Positions 26,887-37,518 of a stretch of DNA of 64,000 bases are shown here, piece after piece. The DNA comes from Sphaerisporangium perillae (GTDB lineage Bacteria; Actinomycetota; Actinomycetes; Streptosporangiales; Streptosporangiaceae), in contig NZ_JALLPO010000043.1 in assembly GCF_023276435.1 (NCBI RefSeq), positions 1 through 64,000 on the forward strand, given 5' to 3'. Every line of letters begins with the position of its first letter. Within the stretch, counting starts at the first letter, position 1. The notes under the pieces were generated by a model. The model saw only the letters and a list, made by a program, of their open reading frames with translations, had not been told where the DNA came from and made no database searches. Both the position numbers and the translations under genes were made by a program.

Positions 26887-27291
26887 ATGTCCGTCACCCT
26901 TAACGACCAGGACACGCTCACCCTGCGGACCGCCGCGTGGGGCGCCGTCTCGCTGATGTCCGCCGCTGCTGCCGCCGGCTCGCCCCACAAGGCCGCCACC
27001 GAAGGCTCCATCGCCCTGACCTCCGCGACCGGCCTGGTCGGACACGTGCTCACCAAGGCGCCCAAGGGCGTGAAGTACGGCAAGTCCACAGCCGACCTGG
27101 CCGACCAGGTGCTACCGGCCCTGACGGCAGCCATGAGCCTGCTCAACAAGCAGGCTCCGGCAGAAGCCGACAACTTCCGCCGCACCGTCATCGTCGCCAT
27201 CGAAGCAGCCGCCCGGCCCCCGAAGGGCGAGCCCAGCCCCACCATGGCTGAGATGGCCCGCAAGATCACCGAGGCCCTCGACGCCGCTTGA
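26887..27291 (+). CDS. Small actinobacterial protein of unknown function, 134 aa
   Basis: ATG 26887 has AAAGGAG nine bases upstream. The protein is soluble and Ala-rich, has no Cys, and is predicted mostly helical (VLPALTAAMSLLNKQAPAEA). There is no signal peptide or catalytic motif. Its strong ribosome site and codon bias suggest a genuine expressed gene. Function unknown. It converges on the UvrA-like gene, 52 bp between stops. Confidence 0.7.
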   Translation: MSVTLNDQDTLTLRTAAWGAVSLMSAAAAAGSPHKAATEGSIALTSATGLVGHVLTKAPKGVKYGKSTADLADQVLPALTAAMSLLNKQAPAEADNFRRTVIVAIEAAARPPKGEPSPTMAEMARKITEALDAA

Positions 27292-27343
27292 CGGATGCCG
27301 ACCCGCGCAGAGAACTCGTCTCACGGTGTCACGGGGGCCTCGG

Positions 27344-29734
<2,391 letters not shown>

Positions 29735-29927
29735 CGTGTCTCCATCTGTTACGCGGGGCCGCCTTCGCGGTCTCCGTCGGCGTCGCCTGGCTCGATCTGA
29801 CCGGCTTCGAGCGTACGTCTGGTTCTCCTTCGCTTCGGCCCGTGGAGCCTCTGGGCCCCGGCCACGCGGCGCGCCCGGCCGAGGCGTCAGACCGACCAGC
29901 GGCCGTCGCGATTCAGGGGACCAGAGC

Positions 29928-30344
29928 TCACTGCCCGTGAGGCTGGTTGAAGCGCAGCATGTTGCCGGAGGGATCGCGGAAGGCGCAGTCGCGGACACCG
30001 TACGGCTGGTCGATCGGCTCCTGCAGCACCTCGGCACCCGCGGCGCGGATGCGCTCGAAGGTGGCGTCGCAGTCGTCGGTCCTGAAGATGACACCGCGCA
30101 GCAGGCCCTTCGCCAGCAGTTCCGCCATGGCCTCCTTGTCGGCGGGCGAGGCGTTCGGGTTCGCGACGGGCGGTTCGAGGACGATGTCCACGTCGGGCTG
30201 CGACGGCGCCCCGACGGTCACCCAGCGCATCCCCTCGAACCCGACGTCGTTGCGCACCTCGAGGCCGAGAACGTCCCGGTAAAAGGCGAGCGCCTTGTCA
30301 TGGTCGTCGACTGCGATGAAGCACTGTGAAAGCTTGATGCCCAT
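29928..30344 (-). CDS. VOC-family (glyoxalase/bleomycin-resistance fold) protein
   Basis: 138 residues from ATG 30344. Typical paired beta-alpha-beta-beta-beta modules: KLSQCFIAVDDHDKALAFYR at the start and YGVRDCAFRDPSGNMLRFNQ at the end. Metal-ligand positions (Gln, Glu/Asp) are plausible but the function is undetermined. It is read immediately after the AraC-type regulator (5 bp gap), a common pairing in actinomycetes. Confidence 0.88.
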   Translation of the reverse strand: MGIKLSQCFIAVDDHDKALAFYRDVLGLEVRNDVGFEGMRWVTVGAPSQPDVDIVLEPPVANPNASPADKEAMAELLAKGLLRGVIFRTDDCDATFERIRAAGAEVLQEPIDQPYGVRDCAFRDPSGNMLRFNQPHGQ

Positions 30345-30349
30345 GCGTT

Positions 30350-30775
30350 TCACGCTACGGGCCGGGGAGCAGGGTTCGCTTCTCCATTCCTGACCGGTCG
30401 CGTGTGGATCTTGGCGACGCATGCTGGGATGGCGGCGCCCTCGTCATGGCGGCGGGCCCGGTATGAACTCGGGCTCTCGCCCACCAGCTCGGTGAACCGC
30501 GAGCTGAACGACCCCAGCGATGTGCAGCCGACCGCGAAGCAGACGTCCGTCACCGTCAGGTCACCCCGCCGCAGCAGCGCCTTGGCCCGCTCGATCCGGC
30601 GCGTCATCAGGTAGCTGTACGGCGTCTCCCCGAAGGCGGCGCGGAAGCTGCGGGAGAAATGGCCCGGCGACATGAGGGCGGCGCGCGCCAGCGCCGGAAC
30701 GTCGAGCGGCTTCGCGTAGTCGCGGTCCATCAGGTCACGGACCCGGCGCAGCCGGACAAGGTCCTCCAACGTCAC
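30350..30775 (-). CDS. Short AraC-family transcriptional regulator
   Basis: 141 residues from GTG 30775. It consists essentially of the two helix-turn-helix units (ALARAALMSPGHFSRSFRAA; VTDVCFAVGCTSLGSFSSRF) with no ligand-binding cupin domain. It is co-transcribed with the VOC gene, which it probably regulates. The frame is open further upstream, but the N-terminal part there is not protein-like. Confidence 0.87.
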   Translation of the reverse strand: MTLEDLVRLRRVRDLMDRDYAKPLDVPALARAALMSPGHFSRSFRAAFGETPYSYLMTRRIERAKALLRRGDLTVTDVCFAVGCTSLGSFSSRFTELVGESPSSYRARRHDEGAAIPACVAKIHTRPVRNGEANPAPRPVA

Positions 30776-31050
30776 GCGACCAGCATCCCACAGCGCTGCG
30801 CCGCCGGTGCCGACGCAGTAGAGGTCTGGCTGCTCGAAAGCGCGGAGCGCCGAGGACACGATCCGTCGACTGCTGCGGGCGACTCTTCGCGCGACTGCCG
30901 GACCTCGTCCTCGAACCGCTCGGGTCCCCCGGCGGTCTCGATCGCGCGCTCGAGGTGGATGCCAGCGTGTCTGCGCGCCGGCCTGGGCGATCATGCCGAC
31001 GTTCGCCGATAAACCCCCCCACCTGTGCATATAACCGACAAAGGGGGACA
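30776..31050. other. Intergenic region with a possible frameshifted remnant
   Basis: On the minus strand near 30870-30990, GIHLERAIETAGG followed by PERFEDEVRQSRE reads like protein but has no start and is out of frame with its neighbours. I see no other gene. The region must hold the divergent promoters of the AraC gene and the debranching-enzyme gene. Confidence 0.4.
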
Positions 31051-33252
31051 ATGAGGTTGGAGGGCCGAGCTGTGGATGGACGGATGTTCGAAGGGCAGCC
31101 GAGGGCGCTCGGCGGGGCCAGCACAACGCTGGTCGCCGGCGGCTCGTTTTGTGTCTCCACGCGGAGCGGGGACATCATTCCGGGAGGAGCGCACGGCATC
31201 TTCTACGCCGACACCCGTCTGCTGTCCCGGTGGGAGCTGCGCATCGACGACGCCCCGGTAGAGGAGCTGCAGGTCCTGGCGGCTGAGCCGTACCACGCGA
31301 CCTTCATCGGCCGCGCCACCCCGCGCCCCGGTCAGGGCGAGAGCACGCTGCTCGTGATCAGGGACCGTTACGTCGGAGGCGGCCTGTGCGAGGACATCGT
31401 CTTGCGGAACATGTCCGACGAGCCGGCCGGATGCGTCGCGTCCCTGCTCCTCAGCTCTGATGTGTGCGACCTGTTCGAGGTCAAGACCAACCGCGTACAC
31501 TACGCGGCCGACGTGGAGACGACCGCCGAAAAGCGGGCACTGCGCGTCTTCTCGGCCAGCCGTGGGCGGGGCGTCCGCGTGGTGGCCGGCGGAGAGGACA
31601 CGCCCGTGATCGTCGTGTCCTCTCCCGGCCAGCTGATCTTCCGCGTGGTCGTGCCGGCCAGAGAAGACCTGAGGCTGGTCGTGCAGGTGAACCCCATCAT
31701 CGAGGGGGTGGAGACAGAGCCCTGGTTCTCGGCCGAATGCCCGGCGGAGCACGACGAGGCTGGCTACTGTTCCGCCGCGCGACTGCTGTCCGAATGGGAG
31801 GTGCAAAGCCCTGTACTCCGCACCTCCAACGCGGTTCTCGCCGACATCATCGACCGGTCGCGGGCCGACCTGGGCTCGCTACGGCTGTTTGAGCCGGACC
31901 GCCCGGAGGAGCCGCCGAGCATCGCAGCGGGCGCGCCGTGGTTCATGACCCTCTTCGGGCGTGACTCCCTGCTCACCTCGTGGCTCGCCCTGGCGTTGGA
32001 CCCGAACCTCGCCCTCGGCACGCTGTGGCGCCTGGCCCGGCTCCAGGGCGTCAAGGTGGACCCGCTCACCGAGGAGGAGCCGGGCAAGATCATGCATGAG
32101 CTGCGCTACGGCGTGCGGACCACCGCTTCGGGTTCCGCCGCGACGGCATACTACGGCTCGGTGGACGCCAGCCCGCTGTTCGTCGTCCTCCTCGGGGAGC
32201 TGCGCCGCTGGGGGCTGAACCGCAAGGCCGTGGAAGCGCTGATGCCGTACGCCGACGCGGCGCTCGACTGGATCGAGCGGTACGGCATGCGCGACGGCTT
32301 CCTGTGGTACCGGCGCAAGACCGACCAGGGGCTGCTCAACCAGGGCTGGAAGGACTCCTTCGACGGGATCAACTTCGCCGACGGCGCCCTCGCTCGGCCG
32401 CCCATCGCCCTGGCCGAGGTGCAGGGCTACGTCTACGCCGCCTACGTCGACCGCCAGTCCTTCGCGCAGGAGGCGGGCGACACCGAGACCGAGAGACGCT
32501 ACGCGGCCAAGGCCGCGGCGCTGCGCGAGGCCTTCAACGAGAGGTTCTGGCTGCCCGACCAGGGCTACTACGCCATGGGCCTGGACCGCGACGGCCGGCT
32601 CATCGACGGCCTGGGCTCCAACATGGGACACTGCCTGTGGTCGGGCATCGTCGACCAGGACAAGGCCGGATCGGTGGCCGAGCACCTGATGTCGCCGCGG
32701 ATGTTCACCGGCTTCGGCGTCCGGACGCTCGCCTCGGACATGGGCGCCTACAACCCCGTGAGCTACCACAACGGGTCGGTGTGGCCCCATGACAGCGCGC
32801 TGGCGGCCGCCGGGCTCATGCGCTACGGCTTCGTCGAGGAGGCCCAGCGCGTCGCCACCGGCCTGCTGGACGCGGCCCGGGCCTTCGGCGGGCGACTGCC
32901 GGAGCTGTTCTGCGGCTTCGACCGGGCGGAGTTCCCAGTGCCCGTGCTGTACCCGACCTCGTGCTCGCCGCAGGCGTGGGCGTCGGCGACCCCGATCCAG
33001 CTCCTCCGCACCCTGCTGCGCATGGACCCGTCGGTGCCGAGCGGAAAGCTCTGGATGTCCCCTGTCCTGCCCCAAGGTTTCGGGTGGCTGCAGATCTCCA
33101 GCTGCCCCTTCGGGGGGGACTGGATCACCGTGGAGGTGGAGGAGGGCAGCGAGACGCCGATCGTAACCGGGCTGCCCGAGACCATCAGCCTGGTCCCCGA
33201 GCCGCGCCCCCTGACCACCACGTCCCTCCACTCGGCGCGGCGAGGCGGTTAG
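31051..33252 (+). CDS. Glycogen-debranching-type glycosidase (amylo-alpha-1,6-glucosidase-like)
   Basis: 733 residues from ATG 31051 (AAGGGGG upstream). The N-terminal beta-sandwich (GDE N-terminal, bis-MGD type, ~20-230) is followed by an (alpha/alpha)6 barrel. Barrel motifs include WFMTLFGRDSLLTSW (~300), the GWKDSFDGI acid region (~435), YHNGSVWPHDSAL (~570) and LPELFCGF. These enzymes remove alpha-1,6-glucosyl branches or act on related trehalose-type oligosaccharides. There is no signal peptide and no glycogen genes adjoin, so the substrate is open. Confidence 0.85.
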   Translation: MRLEGRAVDGRMFEGQPRALGGASTTLVAGGSFCVSTRSGDIIPGGAHGIFYADTRLLSRWELRIDDAPVEELQVLAAEPYHATFIGRATPRPGQGESTLLVIRDRYVGGGLCEDIVLRNMSDEPAGCVASLLLSSDVCDLFEVKTNRVHYAADVETTAEKRALRVFSASRGRGVRVVAGGEDTPVIVVSSPGQLIFRVVVPAREDLRLVVQVNPIIEGVETEPWFSAECPAEHDEAGYCSAARLLSEWEVQSPVLRTSNAVLADIIDRSRADLGSLRLFEPDRPEEPPSIAAGAPWFMTLFGRDSLLTSWLALALDPNLALGTLWRLARLQGVKVDPLTEEEPGKIMHELRYGVRTTASGSAATAYYGSVDASPLFVVLLGELRRWGLNRKAVEALMPYADAALDWIERYGMRDGFLWYRRKTDQGLLNQGWKDSFDGINFADGALARPPIALAEVQGYVYAAYVDRQSFAQEAGDTETERRYAAKAAALREAFNERFWLPDQGYYAMGLDRDGRLIDGLGSNMGHCLWSGIVDQDKAGSVAEHLMSPRMFTGFGVRTLASDMGAYNPVSYHNGSVWPHDSALAAAGLMRYGFVEEAQRVATGLLDAARAFGGRLPELFCGFDRAEFPVPVLYPTSCSPQAWASATPIQLLRTLLRMDPSVPSGKLWMSPVLPQGFGWLQISSCPFGGDWITVEVEEGSETPIVTGLPETISLVPEPRPLTTTSLHSARRGG

Positions 33253-33475
33253 AGCAGCAGCCGGTCCAGGTGCCGTAGGCCGGGCACAGCGCGATCGCAT
33301 GGCCGGTGGCCGCGAGCAAGGCCTCGGCGGCGGTCAGCAGGTCCAGCAGTTCGGAGGCGGCTAGAAAGTACCGGGACGAGCGACCTTCGGCCGCGAGCAA
33401 AGTAGACGGTAAATTGCCACCAAAAACCGAGGTCACGCCTTGTAAGAGCGATCGCGGGCTTCCTAGCGTGAAAGC
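33253..33475. other. Intergenic, possible gene remnant on the minus strand
   Basis: A minus-strand stretch (33250-33365) reads ASELLDLLTAAEALLAATG, protein-like but without a start or family match. I see nothing else. Confidence 0.3.
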
Positions 33476-34732
33476 ATGTCCCACTCATACTCTCGCCGGT
33501 CGTTCATGGGAGGGACACTGACCGCCGGGCTCCTCGGCGCGGCGGCCGGTCAGCCGGTGCGGGAGCGCTCGCGGGAGCGCTCTCCGATCGCCGGCGACAT
33601 CGTGCCCTTCCATGGCGTGCACCAGTCCGGCATAACCCAGCCGCCGCGGGTCCCGCAGCAGCAGGGGGTCTTCGTCGCCTACGACGTGACCGCCGAGACC
33701 CGCGATCAGCTCACCGATCTGTTCCGCATTCTCACCGCGCGGGCCCGCTTCCTGACCAGCGGCGGGCCTGCGCGGCCCGCCTCGGGCTCGTCGGGTTCCG
33801 GTCTTCTCGGCACCACTCTGGTACCGGACGGCCTGACCGTGACCGTCGCCGTTGGGTCCTCGCTGTTCGACGACCGCTTCGGGCTGTCCGGCCGCAAACC
33901 CGTCGAGCTGGTGCCCATGACCGCCTTCGCCCATGACGAACTCAACCCGGCGGAGTGTCATGGGGACCTTCTCCTGCAGCTGTGCGCCAACCACTCCGAC
34001 GCACTGGTGAACGCGTTGATCGACTTGCACACGCGCACCGCGGGCCTGATGCGGCAGCGGTGGCGCATCGACGGGTTCCGTAGCCCGCAGCGGCCCAGCG
34101 GAACTCCTCGTGACCTGCTCGGATTCCACGACGATGTGGCCAATCACTTCCTGACCGACGTCAAGGGGCGGATCGACAAGTTCGTCTGGGCGCATCCGCC
34201 GTCCCCCGAGCCGGCCTGGACGACCGGCGGCACCTACCAGGTAGTCCGAATCGTCCGGTTCGACCTGGAGAAGTGGAACCGGGTGCCGGTCGAGCGGCAG
34301 CAGAAGACCATCGGCCGGCACAAGGCCACCGGCGTCCCGTTGAACGGCGGTCATGACGAAAACTCGCCGGTGGTCTACGATCCGGCGGGCGCGGTGATGC
34401 CGTTCAACTGCCATGTCCGCCTGGCCAACCCGCAGACGGCCGACTCCCGCTTCGCCGCGCCCAACCCGTACGTGCCGGACAAGGTGCCGCCCGTGCACAT
34501 CTGGCGCCGCAGCTACCAGTACATGCGCGCCCCGGACGTCGACGGGCGCATGGACGCCGGGCACGCCTTCTGCTGCTTCCAGCGCGAACTGCGCACCTAC
34601 ATCGAGATGCAGCGGCGACTGGAGAACGAGATGCTCGTCCCCTACATCACCCCGACCGGCGGAGGTTACTTCTTCGCCCTCCCGGGCGTGAAAGACGACC
34701 ACGACTACTACGCCCGCACCCTGCTGACCTGA
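33476..34732 (+). CDS. Tat-exported DyP peroxidase, EfeB-like with altered distal motif
   Basis: 418 residues. The N-terminus YSRRSFMGGTLTAGLLG is a twin-arginine signal. It contains the DyP fold with proximal haem-ligand motif HVRLANP and the C-terminal CCFQRELRTYIEMQRRL. The distal motif, normally GFKDGT, is GFHDDVAN, so the catalytic Asp is kept but the following Gly is replaced by Asp. EfeB-type enzymes act with EfeU/EfeO in iron uptake; neither partner is here. A Tat-exported molybdoenzyme follows 160 bp downstream. Confidence 0.85.
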   Translation: MSHSYSRRSFMGGTLTAGLLGAAAGQPVRERSRERSPIAGDIVPFHGVHQSGITQPPRVPQQQGVFVAYDVTAETRDQLTDLFRILTARARFLTSGGPARPASGSSGSGLLGTTLVPDGLTVTVAVGSSLFDDRFGLSGRKPVELVPMTAFAHDELNPAECHGDLLLQLCANHSDALVNALIDLHTRTAGLMRQRWRIDGFRSPQRPSGTPRDLLGFHDDVANHFLTDVKGRIDKFVWAHPPSPEPAWTTGGTYQVVRIVRFDLEKWNRVPVERQQKTIGRHKATGVPLNGGHDENSPVVYDPAGAVMPFNCHVRLANPQTADSRFAAPNPYVPDKVPPVHIWRRSYQYMRAPDVDGRMDAGHAFCCFQRELRTYIEMQRRLENEMLVPYITPTGGGYFFALPGVKDDHDYYARTLLT

Positions 34733-34894
34733 CCGAACGGCACACGGCCAACGGATGCGGCGGTGTGACGGGCATCGGCTCGGCGTGGACATGATCGAGG
34801 TTAGGACTTCGGGACAGGCGGGGTATGGGGAGATATACGCCGATACTGCACTAATCGCCCGATTGGGGCATCGGGCAGTGGGGGGGTGCTCATA

Positions 34895-36247
34895 GTGGCG
34901 CACCATCGGGACCATGGCGAGGACGGCATCGATCGCCCTCAGGAGATCACATCAAAAGCGGAGTGCTCACGGCGGTGGTTCCTGGCGTGCTCGGTGGCGG
35001 GCGCCACGGCGCCGTTCCTCATCGGTGAAGCGCCCTCCGCTGCCGGCACGGCCGCGCCTCCCTCGACGGAGGCGACGAACTTCGTCGTCCAGCCGACGCC
35101 GTCTTGGTACTTCGTTCACCGAGAGAACGGCTCGGAGGAGATGAAATGGGGCCCGGTCGGCCGGGCGCCCCTCGCCGGCGAGCGCCAGCGATACGGCGAG
35201 GTGATACCCAACGACCGGCTGTACATCCACAACCGGGCCCGCCCTCCACAGATCGATCTCCGGACCTGGCGGCTCAAGCTCACCGGTGACGCGCTCACCC
35301 GCCCCCGGTCGTTCACCTACGACGAACTGCTGGCGATGCCGTCCGTGACGCTGAAGCGCGTAATCGACTGCGGCGCCAACTGCGCCGCCTTCTTCCCCAA
35401 GCTGCCGCCCGGCGGGGCCGACCATCGCTGGCTCCCGGTCGGCTACACCCAATGGCACTTCGGCGCGGTGGGAGCCGCCGAATGGACAGGGGTACGGGCC
35501 AAGGACGTGCTGGCGGCGGCCGGAGCCGAATCCCCGATGGACGTGAAGTTCACCGGCCTGGACGTCATCGTCAACCACAGCTTCCCCGGCGGGAAGATCC
35601 ACTACTCCCAGGTCGCCCCCGCCGACAAGGTGCTCAAGGACGACACCCTGCTGGTCTACCGCATGAACGGACAAGACCTCCCGGTCGACCACGGCTACCC
35701 GCTCCGCCTGATCCTTTCGGGGTGGGCCGCCGTCACGTACATAAAGTGGCTCGGCGAGATCGAGGTATCCAAACGGCGCATTTCGCCGACAGGGCTGCAG
35801 ACGAGGCACGTGCTGACCGGTCCCGCCTACCCCAAGCCCGTCGTCCTGAGCGTCGGCCCCGTCCGCAGCGCCATCGAGCACGACCCGGAGGTCACCCTGT
35901 ATCCCGGCGACATCACCCTGCGCGGGCGGGCGTGGTCAGGGGCCGGCGCGATCGACCACGTCGACGTCTCGGTGGAGAAGCTGGTCTCACCCGGCCGATG
36001 GGTCACCGAAATGCCATGGCGTGCGGCAAGGCTGCTGAACACTTCCGAACCCTATATGTGGGTGCGCTTCGAGGTGCCGTGGCCGGGGGTCAAGCCAGGG
36101 CAGTACCGCGTGATGTCCCGGGCGAAGGACAAAGCAGGCAACGTCCAGCCTCGCCCGGAGAACGTCGTGTGGAACCAGCACGGGCTCGGCTACAACGGGC
36201 ACTACCCGCTGAACCTCATCGTGGTTCCAGACTCCGACATGCCCTGA
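34895..36247 (+). CDS. Sulfite-oxidase-like molybdopterin oxidoreductase, Tat-exported
   Basis: 450 residues from GTG 34895 (GGGGGG upstream; GTG 34886 is the alternative). Tat-type leader CSRRWFLACSVAGATAPFL. The Mo-cofactor domain includes the Cys ligand region, here VIDCGANCAAFFPKL instead of the usual ECAGN motif, and the GGKIHYSQV and WLGEIEVS segments. A C-terminal dimerisation (Mo-co_dimer) beta domain follows from ~300. This is the sulfite oxidase/YedY-related class acting outside the membrane; the substrate is unknown. Confidence 0.85.
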   Translation: MAHHRDHGEDGIDRPQEITSKAECSRRWFLACSVAGATAPFLIGEAPSAAGTAAPPSTEATNFVVQPTPSWYFVHRENGSEEMKWGPVGRAPLAGERQRYGEVIPNDRLYIHNRARPPQIDLRTWRLKLTGDALTRPRSFTYDELLAMPSVTLKRVIDCGANCAAFFPKLPPGGADHRWLPVGYTQWHFGAVGAAEWTGVRAKDVLAAAGAESPMDVKFTGLDVIVNHSFPGGKIHYSQVAPADKVLKDDTLLVYRMNGQDLPVDHGYPLRLILSGWAAVTYIKWLGEIEVSKRRISPTGLQTRHVLTGPAYPKPVVLSVGPVRSAIEHDPEVTLYPGDITLRGRAWSGAGAIDHVDVSVEKLVSPGRWVTEMPWRAARLLNTSEPYMWVRFEVPWPGVKPGQYRVMSRAKDKAGNVQPRPENVVWNQHGLGYNGHYPLNLIVVPDSDMP

Positions 36248-36271
36248 CCAACAGACCTCCGTCGCCCATGG

Positions 36272-36466
36272 TCACTCCGCCGCACACCCGAGCGGAGAAT
36301 CGTTGATGGCCGCGACCAGTACGGTCGCTTCGTAGCGGACGGCGAGCTTGTCGTACCTCGTGTCCACGGCACGGTGCCGTTTTAAGGCGATTCATCCCGC
36401 GCTCTGCCCCTGCTCGACCGCCAGATGCAGCTTGGTGGTCACCCCGCCGCGTGAGCGTCCGAATTC
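36272..36466 (-). pseudogene. IS5-family transposase relic with internal deletion
   Basis: The minus strand first reads EFGRSRGGVTTKLHLAVEQG and soon stops (TGA 36394). In another frame come LKRHRAVDTRYDKLAVRYE and ATVLVAAIND, the canonical C-terminal motif of IS5-type DDE transposases. The catalytic centre between them is deleted. The relic abuts the duplicated promoter at 36467. Confidence 0.85.
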
Positions 36467-36580
36467 TCGATCCTTTCTCAACATGACTTCGAGGGTGATC
36501 ACATCTACCGGGCGGTACTGATCGGTGGCCGATCGGCGGCCCATATCCGTTCCATATACGGGGCGTTACGATAAGCGGTC
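36467..36580. promoter_or_regulatory. Orphan copy of the bidirectional promoter found at 40.3 kb
   Basis: From GATCCTTTCT onward this ~110-bp block matches 40282-40392 at roughly 75-80 percent by eye. It includes GAGGGTGATCACAT and two CCATAT half-sites 11 bp apart (36541 and 36552), followed by TACGAT (36567-36572) as a -10 box. Direct repeats at 11 bp are typical OmpR-family binding sites. The AGAAAGGATC complement is the ribosome site of a leftward gene that is no longer there; the IS5 relic begins where its start codon should be. Confidence 0.75.
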
Positions 36581-36627
36581 GCGCAATCTGCGCCTCTGAG
36601 CGCCCCGAAGTGTGCGGTCGTTGGCGT

Positions 36628-37518
36628 CTATGGTGTGGACAAAGCCTCCGTCGGGGACAGGCGAGAGGCGCGGATGGCCGGGTAGAGTCCGGCGATTGCG
36701 CCGATGAGGAGGGTCGCGGCGAGGCCGCCGATCGTGGCCCAGGCCGGGACGACCGAGGGCCAGCCGCTGTAGAGCGCGTATCCCATCGTCACCCCCGTCC
36801 CCAGCAGGACGCCGCCGGTGCCGCCCAGCGCCGACAGCAGCAGGGACTCGGCCAGGAACTGCGTCCTGATCTGCCCCCTGGTGGCCCCCAGCGAGCGGCG
36901 CAGGCCGATCTCCGCGCGGCGTTCCAGGACCGAGATGACCATCGTGTTGGCCACCCCGACCCCGCCCACGAGCAGTGCCACCGCGCCCACCCCCAGGAGG
37001 AGGCTGGTGAACGCCTGGCTGGTTGCCTGCTTGGCGGCTAGCGCGTCGGACGGGCGGGAGATGTCCACCTGCTGCCGTTCCCCGCCCGACAGCTCGTGCG
37101 GCTCGTGGTCCATGCGGTGCTCGAGGCCCACCCGCTTGAGCGCCACCGCCGCGCGGCGGTGGCGCTCGGCCCTGCTCAGGCCGGTGTAGATGAGGCCGTC
37201 GGCCACGTTGTCCAGCGCGGGGACCCTGGCGGCCAGGTGGAAGGACTGGAAGACGAACCCGATCGTGGTCGCGCGCAGCGCCGAGAGCTGGCTGTCGGAC
37301 AGCTTCGAGACGTTGTAGCCGTCGATGTGGATGGTTCCGGACGACGGCCGGTCGAGGGTGCCGACGACGTTGAGCATGGTCGACTTGCCCGACCCGGACG
37401 GGCCAACGATGGCGACCAGCTCGCCGTGGTCGATCCGCAGCGAAACCGACTTCAGCGCCGTCACCCCGTCCGGATACGTCCTGGACAGGTCCGTCAGCGC
37501 GATCATGGGGTACGTCAT
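36628..37518 (-). pseudogene. In-frame deletion chimera of a MacB-type ATPase and an FtsX-type permease
   Basis: The frame starts at ATG 37518 (ATGA overlap with the adaptor gene). Residues 1-151 are a normal ABC ATPase start with Walker A GPSGSGKST (39-47), Q-loop FVFQSFHL and signature LSGGERQQV. Immediately after the signature the sequence becomes SRPSDALAAKQATSQ and continues as the C-terminal FtsX permease domain with three membrane helices (ISVLERRAEIGLRRSLGATR). Walker B, D-loop, H-loop, the first permease helix and the extracellular domain are all missing. The junction is near 37065 and stays in frame (296 residues). It cannot hydrolyse ATP normally. Confidence 0.88.

Noticed and set aside
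33250-33488. Small minus-strand gene before the EfeB-like peroxidase
   Set aside because: The frames are short, lack a ribosome site and overlap the debranching-enzyme 3' end or the peroxidase start; at most a remnant.
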